A DNA stretch of 11,967 nucleotides, taken from contig JAWLEI010000091.1 in NCBI GenBank assembly GCA_041686195.1, forward strand, positions 1-11,967. Reading direction: 5' to 3'. The stretch is from Desulfovermiculus sp041686195 (lineage in GTDB: Bacteria > Desulfobacterota > Desulfovibrionia > Desulfovibrionales > Desulfothermaceae). The notes below the pieces were generated by a model. That model saw only the letters and a program-made list of their open reading frames with translations, was not told the origin of the DNA and made no database searches. Every line of letters begins with the position of its first letter. Positions within the stretch are counted from its first letter, which is position 1. Positions 1-7,528 of this stretch are shown piece by piece. A program made the translations under genes and the position numbers.

Positions 1-26
1 CAGCCAGAGGCGGCGCTGAACACTGG
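1..26 (-). repeat. Possible fragment of the dispersed intergenic repeat
   Basis: Read on the minus strand, the first 26 bases contain GTGTTCAGCGCCGCCTCTGG. This resembles the GTGTCAG-CACCGTCGCTGG segment near 7599-7617 and the matching part of the copy near 9421-9440. The window edge cuts it off, so its extent is unknown. If it really is the same repeat, the sequence just before position 36 is intergenic, which favours a start for the first gene close to 36. The match is short and imperfect. Confidence 0.35.
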
Positions 27-35
27 CAACTTTGT

Positions 36-872
36 ATGTACTTCGTCTCCCTCCACCATCAGATCCGGCTGGATGTCAATCTCCCGGCCCTGGCTCCTTT
101 GGACGCCCGGTCTCAGGACCTGCTGCGCCAGGCGGCCGGGGTCCTCATGCCCAAGTATTTTTCTCCAATCCGCTATCGTCAAGTTGCTGAGCTAGCTCCA
201 AACCATTTTCCCAGACTGGGCCCCAGATATCTCTACCGGGGCAAGGCCAGCCAGATACGCCTTTTCCGGGAGCTTGGCCTACCCCATCCCCGGACCTTCA
301 TTTATGATCATCCGGTGCAGCTCCTGCAAGCCTGCTCCCAGCCCGGGCTTCCCTTTATTCCCTGTGTACTCAAGGGAAATCGCGGGGGTGGGGGATCAGC
401 TGTGTTTCCCATCCATTCCTGGTCCGACCTGGAACAAACGATTCAGTTCCTGCCTGAAAATGAGCCGGTTCTGCTTCAAGAATGGGTCCACAATCAAGGC
501 ATGGATTTACGGGTGGTCATTGTGGGAGAGATGACCGAGAGCTATTTTCGGATAGGAAACGGCGGTTTTTACAACAATGTGGCCCAGGGGGGCCGAATCG
601 ATCATCACCTTTTCCCTGAGAAGCAAACCCTTGGAAGGCAAATGGCCCGCAGCCTGGTGCATGCAGCCGGGATCGATGTAGCCGGCCTGGACATCATGTT
701 TCCGGTCCATGGCTCCCCCTTGTTCATCGAGATCAACTTTCTCTTTGGCCGCAAGGGTATCGGGGGACGATTGGGCTATGACCGGCTTTTTTCTCAAGCA
801 GTCCAGACCTGGATGCAGAAAGGTCCAGCAAGAACCACCCAGGAAGTCACCCACCTCACATCCGCAGATTGA
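36..872 (+). CDS. ATP-grasp (RimK/glutathione synthetase-like) ligase-family protein
   Basis: Predicted 278-residue cytosolic protein of the ATP-grasp fold, the family that joins a carboxylate to an amine or thiol through an acyl-phosphate intermediate. Visible features: an ATP-binding lysine in VLK (about 113) followed by a glycine-rich loop GNRGGGGSAV (114-123), the hinge LLQEWV (146-151), and metal ligands in GLDIMFP (D219) and FIEIN (E232, N234), then FGRKGIGG. The N-terminal part (1-80) is a short pre-ATP-grasp region. The closest family in feel is RimK-like ligases, but no substrate can be named. The start is uncertain: the frame stays open to the window edge and no Shine-Dalgarno sequence precedes the ATG at 36, so the gene could begin upstream. 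The possible intergenic repeat at 1-26 and the natural-looking N-terminus MYFVSLHHQIRL favour this ATG. Its 3' end overlaps the convergent permease gene by 17 bp. Confidence 0.8.
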   Translation: MYFVSLHHQIRLDVNLPALAPLDARSQDLLRQAAGVLMPKYFSPIRYRQVAELAPNHFPRLGPRYLYRGKASQIRLFRELGLPHPRTFIYDHPVQLLQACSQPGLPFIPCVLKGNRGGGGSAVFPIHSWSDLEQTIQFLPENEPVLLQEWVHNQGMDLRVVIVGEMTESYFRIGNGGFYNNVAQGGRIDHHLFPEKQTLGRQMARSLVHAAGIDVAGLDIMFPVHGSPLFIEINFLFGRKGIGGRLGYDRLFSQAVQTWMQKGPARTTQEVTHLTSAD

Positions 873-2640
873 CTCGGCCGCCTTTGCTCAATCTCTGCTC
901 CAGTCTGGCCGCCAGGATGCTCATGGCATAGCAGCAGATAAAGTACAAAAAAGCCACAGTACCATAAATCTCAAAGGGATAGACCATAAGCCTGTTATTC
1001 AGCATTTGGGCCACAAAGGTCAGTTCCATGACGCCAATGACAAAGGCCAGGGAGGTGTCCTTGAAGATGGCGATAAACTGCCCGACTATAGCCGGTATCA
1101 TCTGTTTCAGGGCCTGGGGGAGGACGATTCTGCGCATGGTCTGGTAGTAGGTGAGCCCTGTGCTGTAGGCGGCTTCAAAATGCCCGGCCGGGATGTTCAT
1201 GATCCCGCCCCGTACGATCTCGGCAATATAGGCTCCGGTAAAGACCGTCAGGGCGATGGTTGCGCTCCAGAAGACATTGATAAAGGTGTCAAAGAAGACC
1301 GGAATGAAAAAATAGACCCAGAAAATGACAATGATCAAAGGATTGCCCCGGATAAACTCAATATAGGCCATGCACGGCAAACGCAGCAGATTGTTTTTGG
1401 ACATCCGGCCCAAACCTACTACCAGCCCGATAAAGAAGCTGGCCCCGATGGCCATGACCGACATGAGGATAGAAAAGCTCAGCCCGCCCAGGCCCCAGAG
1501 GAATTCACCTTCTGCTGTGGGAAAACGCCAAACCAAAAGGCGGGAGAGATTTTCCCCAATAACCTGCCAGTTAAAGCCCCAAAGGCCTTGCAGCAGCTTG
1601 AGCAGGACAAAGAGAAAGCCCAGAATAAAGAACATCTTACAGAGCAGGATCAAGGCCTGCAAAGAAAGCTTGCGCAGACGTATCCAGGCCGCCTTGGCCG
1701 GAGAAAGCTGCAGACCCTCCTCTGGGATTTCGGTAAGCAAGGGTACCAGCCAGGCAGCACTTTTTTTCCCCGGCCAGAGCAAAATGCGCAAGGGTGCTGC
1801 TGCCCAGGATCTCCATCTGCTCGGTTCGCGATGAGCTGTACTGCGCAGCCTGGAGTTTATTATGTTCATAACCCAGGCTATAATTAAAGACAGGGAGAGA
1901 TAGATGACAGTCGCCGCTGTGGTGGCCTCAAATCCCCGGAAGGTCAGGGATTCTATTTGCTGGGACTGCCAGGTCAGATCAGCCACCCCGACCACCATAG
2001 CCAGGGATGAATTCTTCATGTTGTTCAAGAACTCACTGCCCAGGGGGGGGATGATGGCCCTGAAGGCCAGGGGCAGGATGATGGTGCGCATGACCTGGAG
2101 ATAGGAAAGTCCACCGGAGTAAGAGGCCTCCAGGAGGCCCTTGGGGATGGATTGCAGGCCGGCCCTGATCACTTCGGCCATGAAGGAGCCAGTATAGATG
2201 CCAAGACCAACAGTGGCGCTCCAGAACTCAAAATTCAGCCCGAACACCACAGACTTGATATTCTCAGGCAGGGCCTGAGGCATGGCAAAGTACCAGAAAA
2301 ATAGCTGGACCAGAAGCGGGGTATTGCGGAAGAACTCCACATATGCGGTGGAGACCCAGTACAGGGGCTTAAACCTTGAAAGTCGTCCTAATCCAAAGAA
2401 TGTCCCTAGAAAAAGGGCCAGTCCGGCGCTGAACAGGGTAATTTTCAAGGTGACGATAAGCCCGGAAATCAGGTACAGCCCCAGGTATTCGTCATAGGTG
2501 GAGCTTTTGGTAAAGATGACGCTCCAGTCAAAATTATAGCCGAATTCAAAGAAAAAGCCCCAGTAACATACTGCTCCGAGCAATACACAGCCCAAAATCA
2601 GGTTCTGGACCCATTTTTTTTCCAGCCAGAAACGCCACAT
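856..2640 (-). CDS. Fused two-domain polar amino acid ABC transporter permease
   Basis: A 594-residue inner-membrane protein with two HisM/GlnP-type permease domains in one chain. Domain 1 is about residues 50-265, with YVEFFRNTPLLVQLFFWYF and an EAA loop EASYSGGLSYLQVMRTIILP (171-190). Domain 2 is about 380-590, with YIEFIRGNPLIIVIFWVYF and EAA loop EAAYSTGLTYYQTMRRIVLP (489-508). The usual single-domain permease is about 220-250 residues and works as a pair, so this chain probably supplies both membrane halves of one importer. The linker (about 266-380) is basic, with at least one further hydrophobic segment (about 326-350). It is the last gene of the operon with the ATPase and binding protein. 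The ATG at 2640 lacks a clear Shine-Dalgarno sequence, unlike the two upstream genes, which may keep its expression low. Substrate is probably a polar or acidic amino acid by family; not provable here. Confidence 0.92.
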   Translation of the reverse strand: MWRFWLEKKWVQNLILGCVLLGAVCYWGFFFEFGYNFDWSVIFTKSSTYDEYLGLYLISGLIVTLKITLFSAGLALFLGTFFGLGRLSRFKPLYWVSTAYVEFFRNTPLLVQLFFWYFAMPQALPENIKSVVFGLNFEFWSATVGLGIYTGSFMAEVIRAGLQSIPKGLLEASYSGGLSYLQVMRTIILPLAFRAIIPPLGSEFLNNMKNSSLAMVVGVADLTWQSQQIESLTFRGFEATTAATVIYLSLSLIIAWVMNIINSRLRSTAHREPSRWRSWAAAPLRILLWPGKKSAAWLVPLLTEIPEEGLQLSPAKAAWIRLRKLSLQALILLCKMFFILGFLFVLLKLLQGLWGFNWQVIGENLSRLLVWRFPTAEGEFLWGLGGLSFSILMSVMAIGASFFIGLVVGLGRMSKNNLLRLPCMAYIEFIRGNPLIIVIFWVYFFIPVFFDTFINVFWSATIALTVFTGAYIAEIVRGGIMNIPAGHFEAAYSTGLTYYQTMRRIVLPQALKQMIPAIVGQFIAIFKDTSLAFVIGVMELTFVAQMLNNRLMVYPFEIYGTVAFLYFICCYAMSILAARLEQRLSKGGRVNLRM

Positions 2641-2691
2641 AAAGAAAAACTCGAAAATTGGGAATTGGAGAAATGTCTTACTGAAAGGCCT

Positions 2692-2731
2692 GCCGCATGA
2701 ATCCGGAGCGGGCTTGCCGGACTCATGCGGC
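2692..2731 (-). promoter_or_regulatory. Intercistronic stem-loop between binding-protein and permease genes
   Basis: Arms 2692-2706 and 2717-2731 pair over 15 bp with a single G-U wobble on the minus-strand transcript, around a 10-nt loop. No U-run follows in the direction of transcription, so it does not look like an ordinary intrinsic terminator. Its place, just after the binding-protein stop and before the permease start, matches the mRNA-stabilising or partly terminating hairpins known after binding-protein genes of other ABC operons (malE, hisJ), which let the binding protein be made in excess. It could also be a copy of a dispersed palindromic repeat. Confidence 0.7.
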
Positions 2732-2751
2732 TGTTTATGGAATTTTTGGAA

Positions 2752-3579
2752 TTAAGGCCAGACTTCGATCTCTCTGGTCAGAGGGAAATGATAAGGAGTG
2801 TCTTCTCCATACCACTTTTCATAGATTTCATGGTATGTTCCGTCCTTCCACATATCCTGGAGTGCAAAATTGATGGCATCCCTCCAGTCTGAACTATCTT
2901 CCGGTACGCCTATGGCGTAAGGTTCATTACTGATAAAATCCCCGACCAGTTCCCATTCTCCTGGCTCCTGAGCGGCGTAGCCCAGAAGGATGGTGCTGTC
3001 AGTACTCCAGCCTGCCACCCGGCCTTGCTTGAGAGCCTGGAAACACTCTGATTCCTTTTGGTAGGAGATCACGTTGTCTTTATAGTCGTCATCACCCAGT
3101 TCTTTGAGCAGATTACGGATATTGATTTCGGACGTGGTCCCCTGCATAGTGGCTATCTTTTTGCCCACAAATTCTTCGTGATCCGAAAACTCTCCTTTTT
3201 TGGCCAGAATCTTCTGGCCGTCAAAGAAATAGGTAATGGAAAAATCGATGGCCTTGTCCCGTTCCCTGGTGTGGGTCATATTGGCCACCGACATGTCGAT
3301 CCTGCCTTGCTGAACAAAAGCGATCCTGGTCTTGTTGGTCACCGGCACTCTTTCCAGCTCCACACCCAGCCTGTCTGCCACTTCCTTGGCGATGTCCACG
3401 TCAAAGCCCACCCACTCATCATCATCATTGTAAAAAGCTCCGGGAATCGAATCGGTCATGATGCCTGCCTTGACCGTCCCCTCTTCCATAACCTGGTCAT
3501 ACAAATCTTCAGACCAGGCTGCCTGCCCTGCAAACACGACAAAAACCACAGACAATACAAGTGCTCTCCACCAGCGCAT
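2752..3579 (-). CDS. Amino acid ABC transporter periplasmic substrate-binding protein (SBP family 3)
   Basis: Predicted 275-residue exported protein that captures an amino acid in the periplasm and delivers it to the fused permease. Residues 1-23 form a Sec signal peptide (MRWWRALVLSVVFVVF core, likely cut after AWS). The family-3 signature GFDVDIAKEVADR is at 58-70, and the segment MTHTRERDKAIDFS (101-114) carries the arginine (R107) that in this family usually binds the ligand alpha-carboxylate. Length is normal. The start is set at 3579 because AGGAGG lies just upstream; a longer frame to 3624 exists but would place residues before the signal peptide. No lipobox cysteine is present, so it is soluble rather than a lipoprotein. 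It lies 49 bp downstream of the ATPase gene. Ligand class (polar, perhaps acidic amino acid) follows only from the family. Confidence 0.93.
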   Translation of the reverse strand: MRWWRALVLSVVFVVFAGQAAWSEDLYDQVMEEGTVKAGIMTDSIPGAFYNDDDEWVGFDVDIAKEVADRLGVELERVPVTNKTRIAFVQQGRIDMSVANMTHTRERDKAIDFSITYFFDGQKILAKKGEFSDHEEFVGKKIATMQGTTSEINIRNLLKELGDDDYKDNVISYQKESECFQALKQGRVAGWSTDSTILLGYAAQEPGEWELVGDFISNEPYAIGVPEDSSDWRDAINFALQDMWKDGTYHEIYEKWYGEDTPYHFPLTREIEVWP

Positions 3580-3628
3580 AGCGTTCTCCTCCTGTGAGTG
3601 GTTGAAAAAATACTGCCTGCACATAACA

Positions 3629-4357
3629 CTAATGGGAAAGTATTTTGCTTAAAAAGAGCTGCGCTCTGTCCGTCTGCGGGTTATGGAAGAATTCACTCGG
3701 GGTGTTCTCTTCGATCAATTGCCCCTCGTCCATGAAGATGACCCGATCGGCCACCTCCCGGGCAAATCCCATTTCATGGGATACGACCACCATGGTCATC
3801 CCTTCCAGGGCCAGGGCCTTCATCACGTCCAGAACCTCGGTGATCATTTCCGGATCCAAGGCTGAGGTCGGTTCGTCAAAGAGCATGATTTTAGGACGCA
3901 TGGCCAGACCTCGGGCAATGGCTACCCGTTGTTGCTGTCCTCCGGAGAGCTGCTCAGGATAGTCGTGGGCTTTGTCCGGAATGTTGACCTTTTGCAACAG
4001 TTCCATGCCTGTCTTGTTGGCCTCCTCCCAGGACTGCTTTCTGACCAGTCGGGGAGCCAGGGTCACGTTTTCCAGCACAGTCATATGCGGATAGAGATTA
4101 AACTGTTGAAAGACAAAGCCGATTTCGGCCCGGAGCCTGGTTAGATTCAGCTTGTGGGATCTCAAGTCTTGACCGTCGATAATAATCTGGCCTTCCTGGA
4201 CCGGCTCCAACTTGTTGATGCATCGGATCAAGGTCGATTTGCCCGAGCCGCTCGGGCCGCAAACCACCACCACCTCACCAGGCTGGATGCGCAAGTTAAT
4301 GTCGTTTAAGACATGCAGGTCGTGAAACCATTTGTGGACATTTTGAAATTCTATCAA
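3629..4357 (-). CDS. Polar amino acid ABC transporter ATP-binding protein (GlnQ/HisP type)
   Basis: A 242-residue nucleotide-binding subunit that powers the importer from the cytoplasmic side. Walker A GPSGSGKS is at 34-41, the Q-loop FVFQQFNLYP at 81-90, the ABC signature LSGGQQQRVAIARG at 137-150, Walker B IMLFDEP at 157-163, the D-loop SALD, and the switch histidine in VVSHEMGFA (H194). All catalytic elements are intact and length is typical for GlnQ-type proteins. The start codon is TTG at 4357-4355, chosen because a strong GGGAGGAGG sequence lies immediately upstream and the protein begins as expected (MIEFQNVHKWF). It is the first gene of the minus-strand operon, about 60 nt from the predicted transcription start. 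Confidence 0.95.
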   Translation of the reverse strand: MIEFQNVHKWFHDLHVLNDINLRIQPGEVVVVCGPSGSGKSTLIRCINKLEPVQEGQIIIDGQDLRSHKLNLTRLRAEIGFVFQQFNLYPHMTVLENVTLAPRLVRKQSWEEANKTGMELLQKVNIPDKAHDYPEQLSGGQQQRVAIARGLAMRPKIMLFDEPTSALDPEMITEVLDVMKALALEGMTMVVVSHEMGFAREVADRVIFMDEGQLIEENTPSEFFHNPQTDRAQLFLSKILSH

Positions 4358-4423
4358 GCGCCTCCTCCCTGGGCCTGATTATGAAAAATTCACGGCAAGA
4401 TAGTTTTTGGCAGAATCATTGTG

Positions 4424-4452
4424 CCTATAGCAGGGGACGGGCCTGGGGTCAA
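4424..4452 (-). promoter_or_regulatory. Predicted sigma70-type promoter of the amino acid ABC operon
   Basis: On the minus strand: TTGACC (4452-4447), a 17-bp spacer, and TATAGG (4429-4424), with TGC directly before the -10 giving an extended -10 form. The predicted transcript would have a leader of about 60 nt before the TTG start of the ATPase gene. It is the best promoter match on this strand in the divergent region. Confidence 0.65.
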
Positions 4453-4490
4453 CTTTTTTTGATCTCAAAGGTCTTTGCGCGTTGCCACCT

Positions 4491-4578
4491 GTATAAACGG
4501 ATACCAGAAAACTCACATGCTGTTGAAAAATACAAACAGTGTATTGACATGCGGGCTTTTCTTGAGTATATGTTATAC
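4491..4578. promoter_or_regulatory. Cluster of GTAT/ATAC dyads, candidate operators
   Basis: Three short dyads lie between the divergent operons: GTAT-N6-ATAC at 4491-4504; AATACA-N5-TGTATT at 4529-4545, which overlaps the first two bases of the + strand -35 box; and GTATA-N3-TATAC at 4566-4578, which overlaps the -10 box. In addition ACATGC occurs as a direct repeat at 4515-4520 and 4547-4552, 32 bp apart, about three helical turns. The 17-bp dyad over the -35 is the best single operator candidate. No regulator gene is present in the window, so the binding protein is unknown, and short AT-rich dyads can arise by chance. Confidence 0.4.
4544..4572 (+). promoter_or_regulatory. Predicted sigma70-type promoter of the Pot-like operon
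   Basis: A perfect TTGACA (4544-4549) is followed by a 17-bp spacer and TATATG (4567-4572), a 4 of 6 match to the -10 consensus. The predicted start of transcription is about 40 bp before the first gene of the polyamine-type importer. The AATACA-N5-TGTATT dyad overlaps the -35, so repression is a reasonable guess. Confidence 0.65.
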
Positions 4579-4622
4579 AGTAGCATTTAGACAATAGATT
4601 GATTTATCAGGAGAAATGCTCA

Positions 4623-5483
4623 ATGCACCGTGATGGCTGGAGACCCTGGGCCCTTCTTTCCCCTGCTTTGACTGCCGTATTTTTCTTTCTGGTCGTTCCT
4701 ACCTGCTTTGTCATTGTCTACAGCTTTTGGCTCCGGGCCCCAACGGGAATGGATACTCCTGCCTTTCAATTCGGCAATTATGCCAAATTTTTTGCCGATT
4801 TTTTTTATCCCTCCCTTTTGCTGCGCACTATCCGCGTGGCCCTGGAAGCCGTGCTTATCACTTTGGTCATGGGTTATATCCCGGCCTACTTTTTCTCCCA
4901 TACCACAAGCAAGCATAAAAACATGCTCATCATCCTCCTGCTTCTCCCCTTCTGGGTCAGCTTCATCATTCGGGCCATGAGCTGGATCAATATTTTGGGA
5001 GACACCGGGTTGATCAATTTTCTACTCATGCAGGCCCACATCATTTCTGATCCCCTGCCCATGCTCTACAACGAAGCCTCGGTGCTCATGGGTTTGGTTC
5101 AGTTTCTCCTCCCGTTTATGATCTTAAACATCTATGTCAGCCTGGAAGGTATCGACAAGAACCTGGTTCCTGCAGCCAAAAGCCTGGGCTGTACAGAGTG
5201 GCAGGCCTTTAAAGAGGTCACCCTTCCCCTGAGCCTGCCCGGAGTCAGTGCCGGCAGCCTGCTGGTCTTTGTCCTGGCCGCAGGCACCTACCTCCCGCCC
5301 ATGATCCTGGGCGGGCCCCAAAATGAGATGATGGCCAACCTGGTTTTCAAACGGGTCATTGGCACTCTGGACTGGCCATTTGGCTCCGCCATCAGTGTCA
5401 TCCTCCTGCTGCTTATTGGATTAATTGTCTACGCCTACAATCGCTACCTGGGTATCAGCCAAATCTTTAAGAGCCTGTCCTGA
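4623..5483 (+). CDS. potB: Spermidine/putrescine-type ABC transporter permease (PotB-like)
   Basis: A 286-residue inner-membrane permease of the polyamine/opine/phosphonate importer family. It has an N-terminal membrane segment (about 8-35), further hydrophobic stretches including MLIILLLLPFWVSFIIRAMSWINIL, the family-typical ILGDTGLIN segment, and an EAA loop AAKSLGCTEWQAFKEVTLPLSLPG in the C-terminal half that docks on the ATPase. Length is normal for PotB. The start at ATG 4623 is preferred over an upstream TTG at 4599 because AGGAG lies at 4609-4613, nine bases before it. It is the first gene of the + strand operon; the next gene starts 7 bp after its stop. PotB is a family assignment: related importers carry other amines, opines or organic acids. 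Confidence 0.92.
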   Translation: MHRDGWRPWALLSPALTAVFFFLVVPTCFVIVYSFWLRAPTGMDTPAFQFGNYAKFFADFFYPSLLLRTIRVALEAVLITLVMGYIPAYFFSHTTSKHKNMLIILLLLPFWVSFIIRAMSWINILGDTGLINFLLMQAHIISDPLPMLYNEASVLMGLVQFLLPFMILNIYVSLEGIDKNLVPAAKSLGCTEWQAFKEVTLPLSLPGVSAGSLLVFVLAAGTYLPPMILGGPQNEMMANLVFKRVIGTLDWPFGSAISVILLLLIGLIVYAYNRYLGISQIFKSLS

Positions 5484-5490
5484 GGTGTCC

Positions 5491-6282
5491 ATGCGTAAGC
5501 CATCTGGTTGGTCCTTGATTAAGCTCTACACTTTACTGGTCTATTTCTGGATGTTTGCCCCGATCATAGTGGTTATTTTATTGTCCTTTAACCCCAAACA
5601 GTTCGGTACCTTCCCCATGCAGGGCTTCAGTCTGAAATGGTATGCTGAGCTGTTTTCCAATGCCTCCATCATCCAGGCCTTCAAGATCTCATTGTTATTG
5701 GGTTCCTTGACCGCGATCCTGACCACCGCCATCGGCATCCCGGCCGCTATGGCCTTTATCCGTTATGATTTCCCGGGCAAAAACACCTTGAACACCCTGC
5801 TCTTAAGTCCAATCATGATCCCGGAAGTTGTTCTGGGTGTAGCTCTGCTCCTCTTTCTGCGCTGGCTGCAGCAACCCAAAAGCTTTCTGCTCCTGCTCAT
5901 CGGCCACTGTGTGCTCACTCTTCCCTATGTCCTGTTGGTGGTCCAGGCGCGCCTGGTGGGCATAAAAAAGAGTTATGAAGAAGCCTCCCAGACCCTGGGA
6001 GCCAATCCCTTGCATACTTTCAGAGAGGTCACTTTCCCTTTGCTCACCCCGGCCATTCTGGCTGGCATGCTCTTTTCCTTTTCCATCTCCTTTGATGATG
6101 TCACCGCCACGCTGTTCTGGGCTACGGCTGAGAATCAGACCGTGCCGGTCAAGATCTTTGCCATGCTTCGAAACAATATCAGCCCGGAGATAAATGCCCT
6201 GGGCACGATCATGATCCTGCTCACCGTGTCCATTCCTCTTGTGGCCGGATATTTAAGCCGACGTTTAGCCAGCGGGAAGTAA
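5491..6282 (+). CDS. potC: Spermidine/putrescine-type ABC transporter permease (PotC-like)
   Basis: A 263-residue inner-membrane permease, partner of the preceding PotB-like protein. It shows the PotC pattern: an N-terminal membrane segment ending in IIVVILLSFNPKQFGTFP, then SLKWYAELFSN, several membrane helices, an EAA loop EASQTLGANPLHTFREVTFPLLTP, and SISFDDVTATLFW, which corresponds to the conserved SFDDFV...F segment of PotC proteins. The start at ATG 5491 is chosen because GAGGTG, overlapping the previous stop codon, sits at proper distance; an in-frame ATG at 5425 would lie inside potB. The 7-bp gap implies translational coupling. Length is normal. Confidence 0.92.
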   Translation: MRKPSGWSLIKLYTLLVYFWMFAPIIVVILLSFNPKQFGTFPMQGFSLKWYAELFSNASIIQAFKISLLLGSLTAILTTAIGIPAAMAFIRYDFPGKNTLNTLLLSPIMIPEVVLGVALLLFLRWLQQPKSFLLLLIGHCVLTLPYVLLVVQARLVGIKKSYEEASQTLGANPLHTFREVTFPLLTPAILAGMLFSFSISFDDVTATLFWATAENQTVPVKIFAMLRNNISPEINALGTIMILLTVSIPLVAGYLSRRLASGK

Positions 6283-6364
6283 CTTTCAACGTGTCTGGCA
6301 AGTTCCATTAGTGGTGGTGGTGGAAATAAGACTTCAGTTCCTGAACTCAACCCAGGAGGAAAAC

Positions 6365-7522
6365 ATGAGTACGTATTGGCAAGAAAAGATTGACGGGGCG
6401 TGGGAAGAGTATAAGGCCGGCGGATGCACCCGGCGTGAGTTTTTGAAAACCGTCACTATAGCCGGTGCTGCTTTAGGGCTCATGGGCGGTCCTTTTGCCT
6501 GGACCAGACATGCACTGGCCGCCGATTCCATTCGCTTTGACAGCTGGGGGGGAACAACCTCGGACGCCTTCCGCAAATACGCTTTTGACCCTTTTGAAAA
6601 GAAAACCGGGATCGAGGTCCAAGAAGGCGAATTTGGAGACATGGACACCTACCTGACCCGGGTCAAGGCCTCCTATCCCCCAGGGGGAGAATTCAACCTC
6701 GCCCATTTGAGCGCTGTCTTTGATTACGCCCGCTATGTGGGCCTGGGCTTTGATTCGACTATTGATGAGGACAAAATCCCGAATCTGAAAAACGTGATGA
6801 CCGCCATGATCGAGCCCCTGCGCGAGATCACCGACGGCAAACTCTCCGCCGTGCCCTACGATCTGGGCCAGACCGGCATTGCCTATAACACGGAGAAAAT
6901 CTCCAAGGACAAGGCCGAGAAACTGGGAGCAGGCCTGCTCTGGGACAAGGATCTGGATGGCAAGCTGGGCAGCTGGACCGACTGGCGAACGAATATCTGG
7001 TACGCAGCTCTGAAAACAGGGCAAAGCCCCAATAACATTCAGGACATGAAAGCAGTATGGGAGGCCTTGCGCGAGCAGCAAAAAATGATCAAGAAATATT
7101 GGAGTTCTGGCGCAGAACTGATGAGCCTGCTGGCCAATGAGGAGATCTACGCCACCGTAGCCTGGTCTGGCCGGGTAGCCAACCTGCAGGAAGAAGGTCA
7201 TCCAATTGGGTATTTGGCTCCTGAAAACACGTATTCCTGGATGGAATACATCTTTGTGCTCAAAGGCACGGACATGGATACTGCCAGCAAGCTCTTAAAC
7301 GTCATGCTGGAACCAGAGGCGGCAATTGCCGTGGCCGAAGCCCAAAAATATCCGCCCAGCCTGGATCCGACCAAGGTGGACATGCCTGAGTCGGTGCAAA
7401 AGCTGCCGGCTTTTGATCCTACCGGGGAGCTCAAGGGCTATTTGTTTGCCAACCCCGAATACTGGAACAACCACCAGATCGAATGGGCTGAAAAATGGGA
7501 CCGGGTCATGTCCGGAGCCTAA
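6365..7522 (+). CDS. potD: Tat-exported polyamine-type ABC solute-binding protein (PotD/PotF-like)
   Basis: A 385-residue periplasmic binding protein for the PotBC-like permease. The N-terminus has an unusually long polar region (about 22 residues) before a twin-arginine motif TRREFLK (22-28), a hydrophobic core TIAGAALGLMGG and a likely cut after ALA at residue 52; this indicates export of the folded protein through the Tat system rather than Sec. The mature part shows PotD-like segments: IRFDSWGG at its start, a PYDLGQTGIAYNTEKI segment like PotD PY-x-x-G-TTGIGYN, a NEEIYATVAWSGRV segment and APENTYSWMEYIFVLKG. The start is fixed by AGGAGG at 6354-6359. It is 82 bp downstream of potC. Whether the ligand is a polyamine is not shown by sequence; this family includes binders of other amines, amino acids and betaines. 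Confidence 0.9.
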   Translation: MSTYWQEKIDGAWEEYKAGGCTRREFLKTVTIAGAALGLMGGPFAWTRHALAADSIRFDSWGGTTSDAFRKYAFDPFEKKTGIEVQEGEFGDMDTYLTRVKASYPPGGEFNLAHLSAVFDYARYVGLGFDSTIDEDKIPNLKNVMTAMIEPLREITDGKLSAVPYDLGQTGIAYNTEKISKDKAEKLGAGLLWDKDLDGKLGSWTDWRTNIWYAALKTGQSPNNIQDMKAVWEALREQQKMIKKYWSSGAELMSLLANEEIYATVAWSGRVANLQEEGHPIGYLAPENTYSWMEYIFVLKGTDMDTASKLLNVMLEPEAAIAVAEAQKYPPSLDPTKVDMPESVQKLPAFDPTGELKGYLFANPEYWNNHQIEWAEKWDRVMSGA

Positions 7523-7528
7523 ATGGAA

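Noticed and set aside
709..1887. A 392-codon open frame on the + strand
   Set aside because: It lies almost wholly antisense to the fused permease, overlaps the ATP-grasp gene, and its translation is polar, low in hydrophobic pattern and matches no family; it is a shadow of the real gene.
4379..4594. Short opposing open frames of about 70 codons between the divergent operons
   Set aside because: They cover both predicted promoters and lack ribosome sites; the region looks regulatory.
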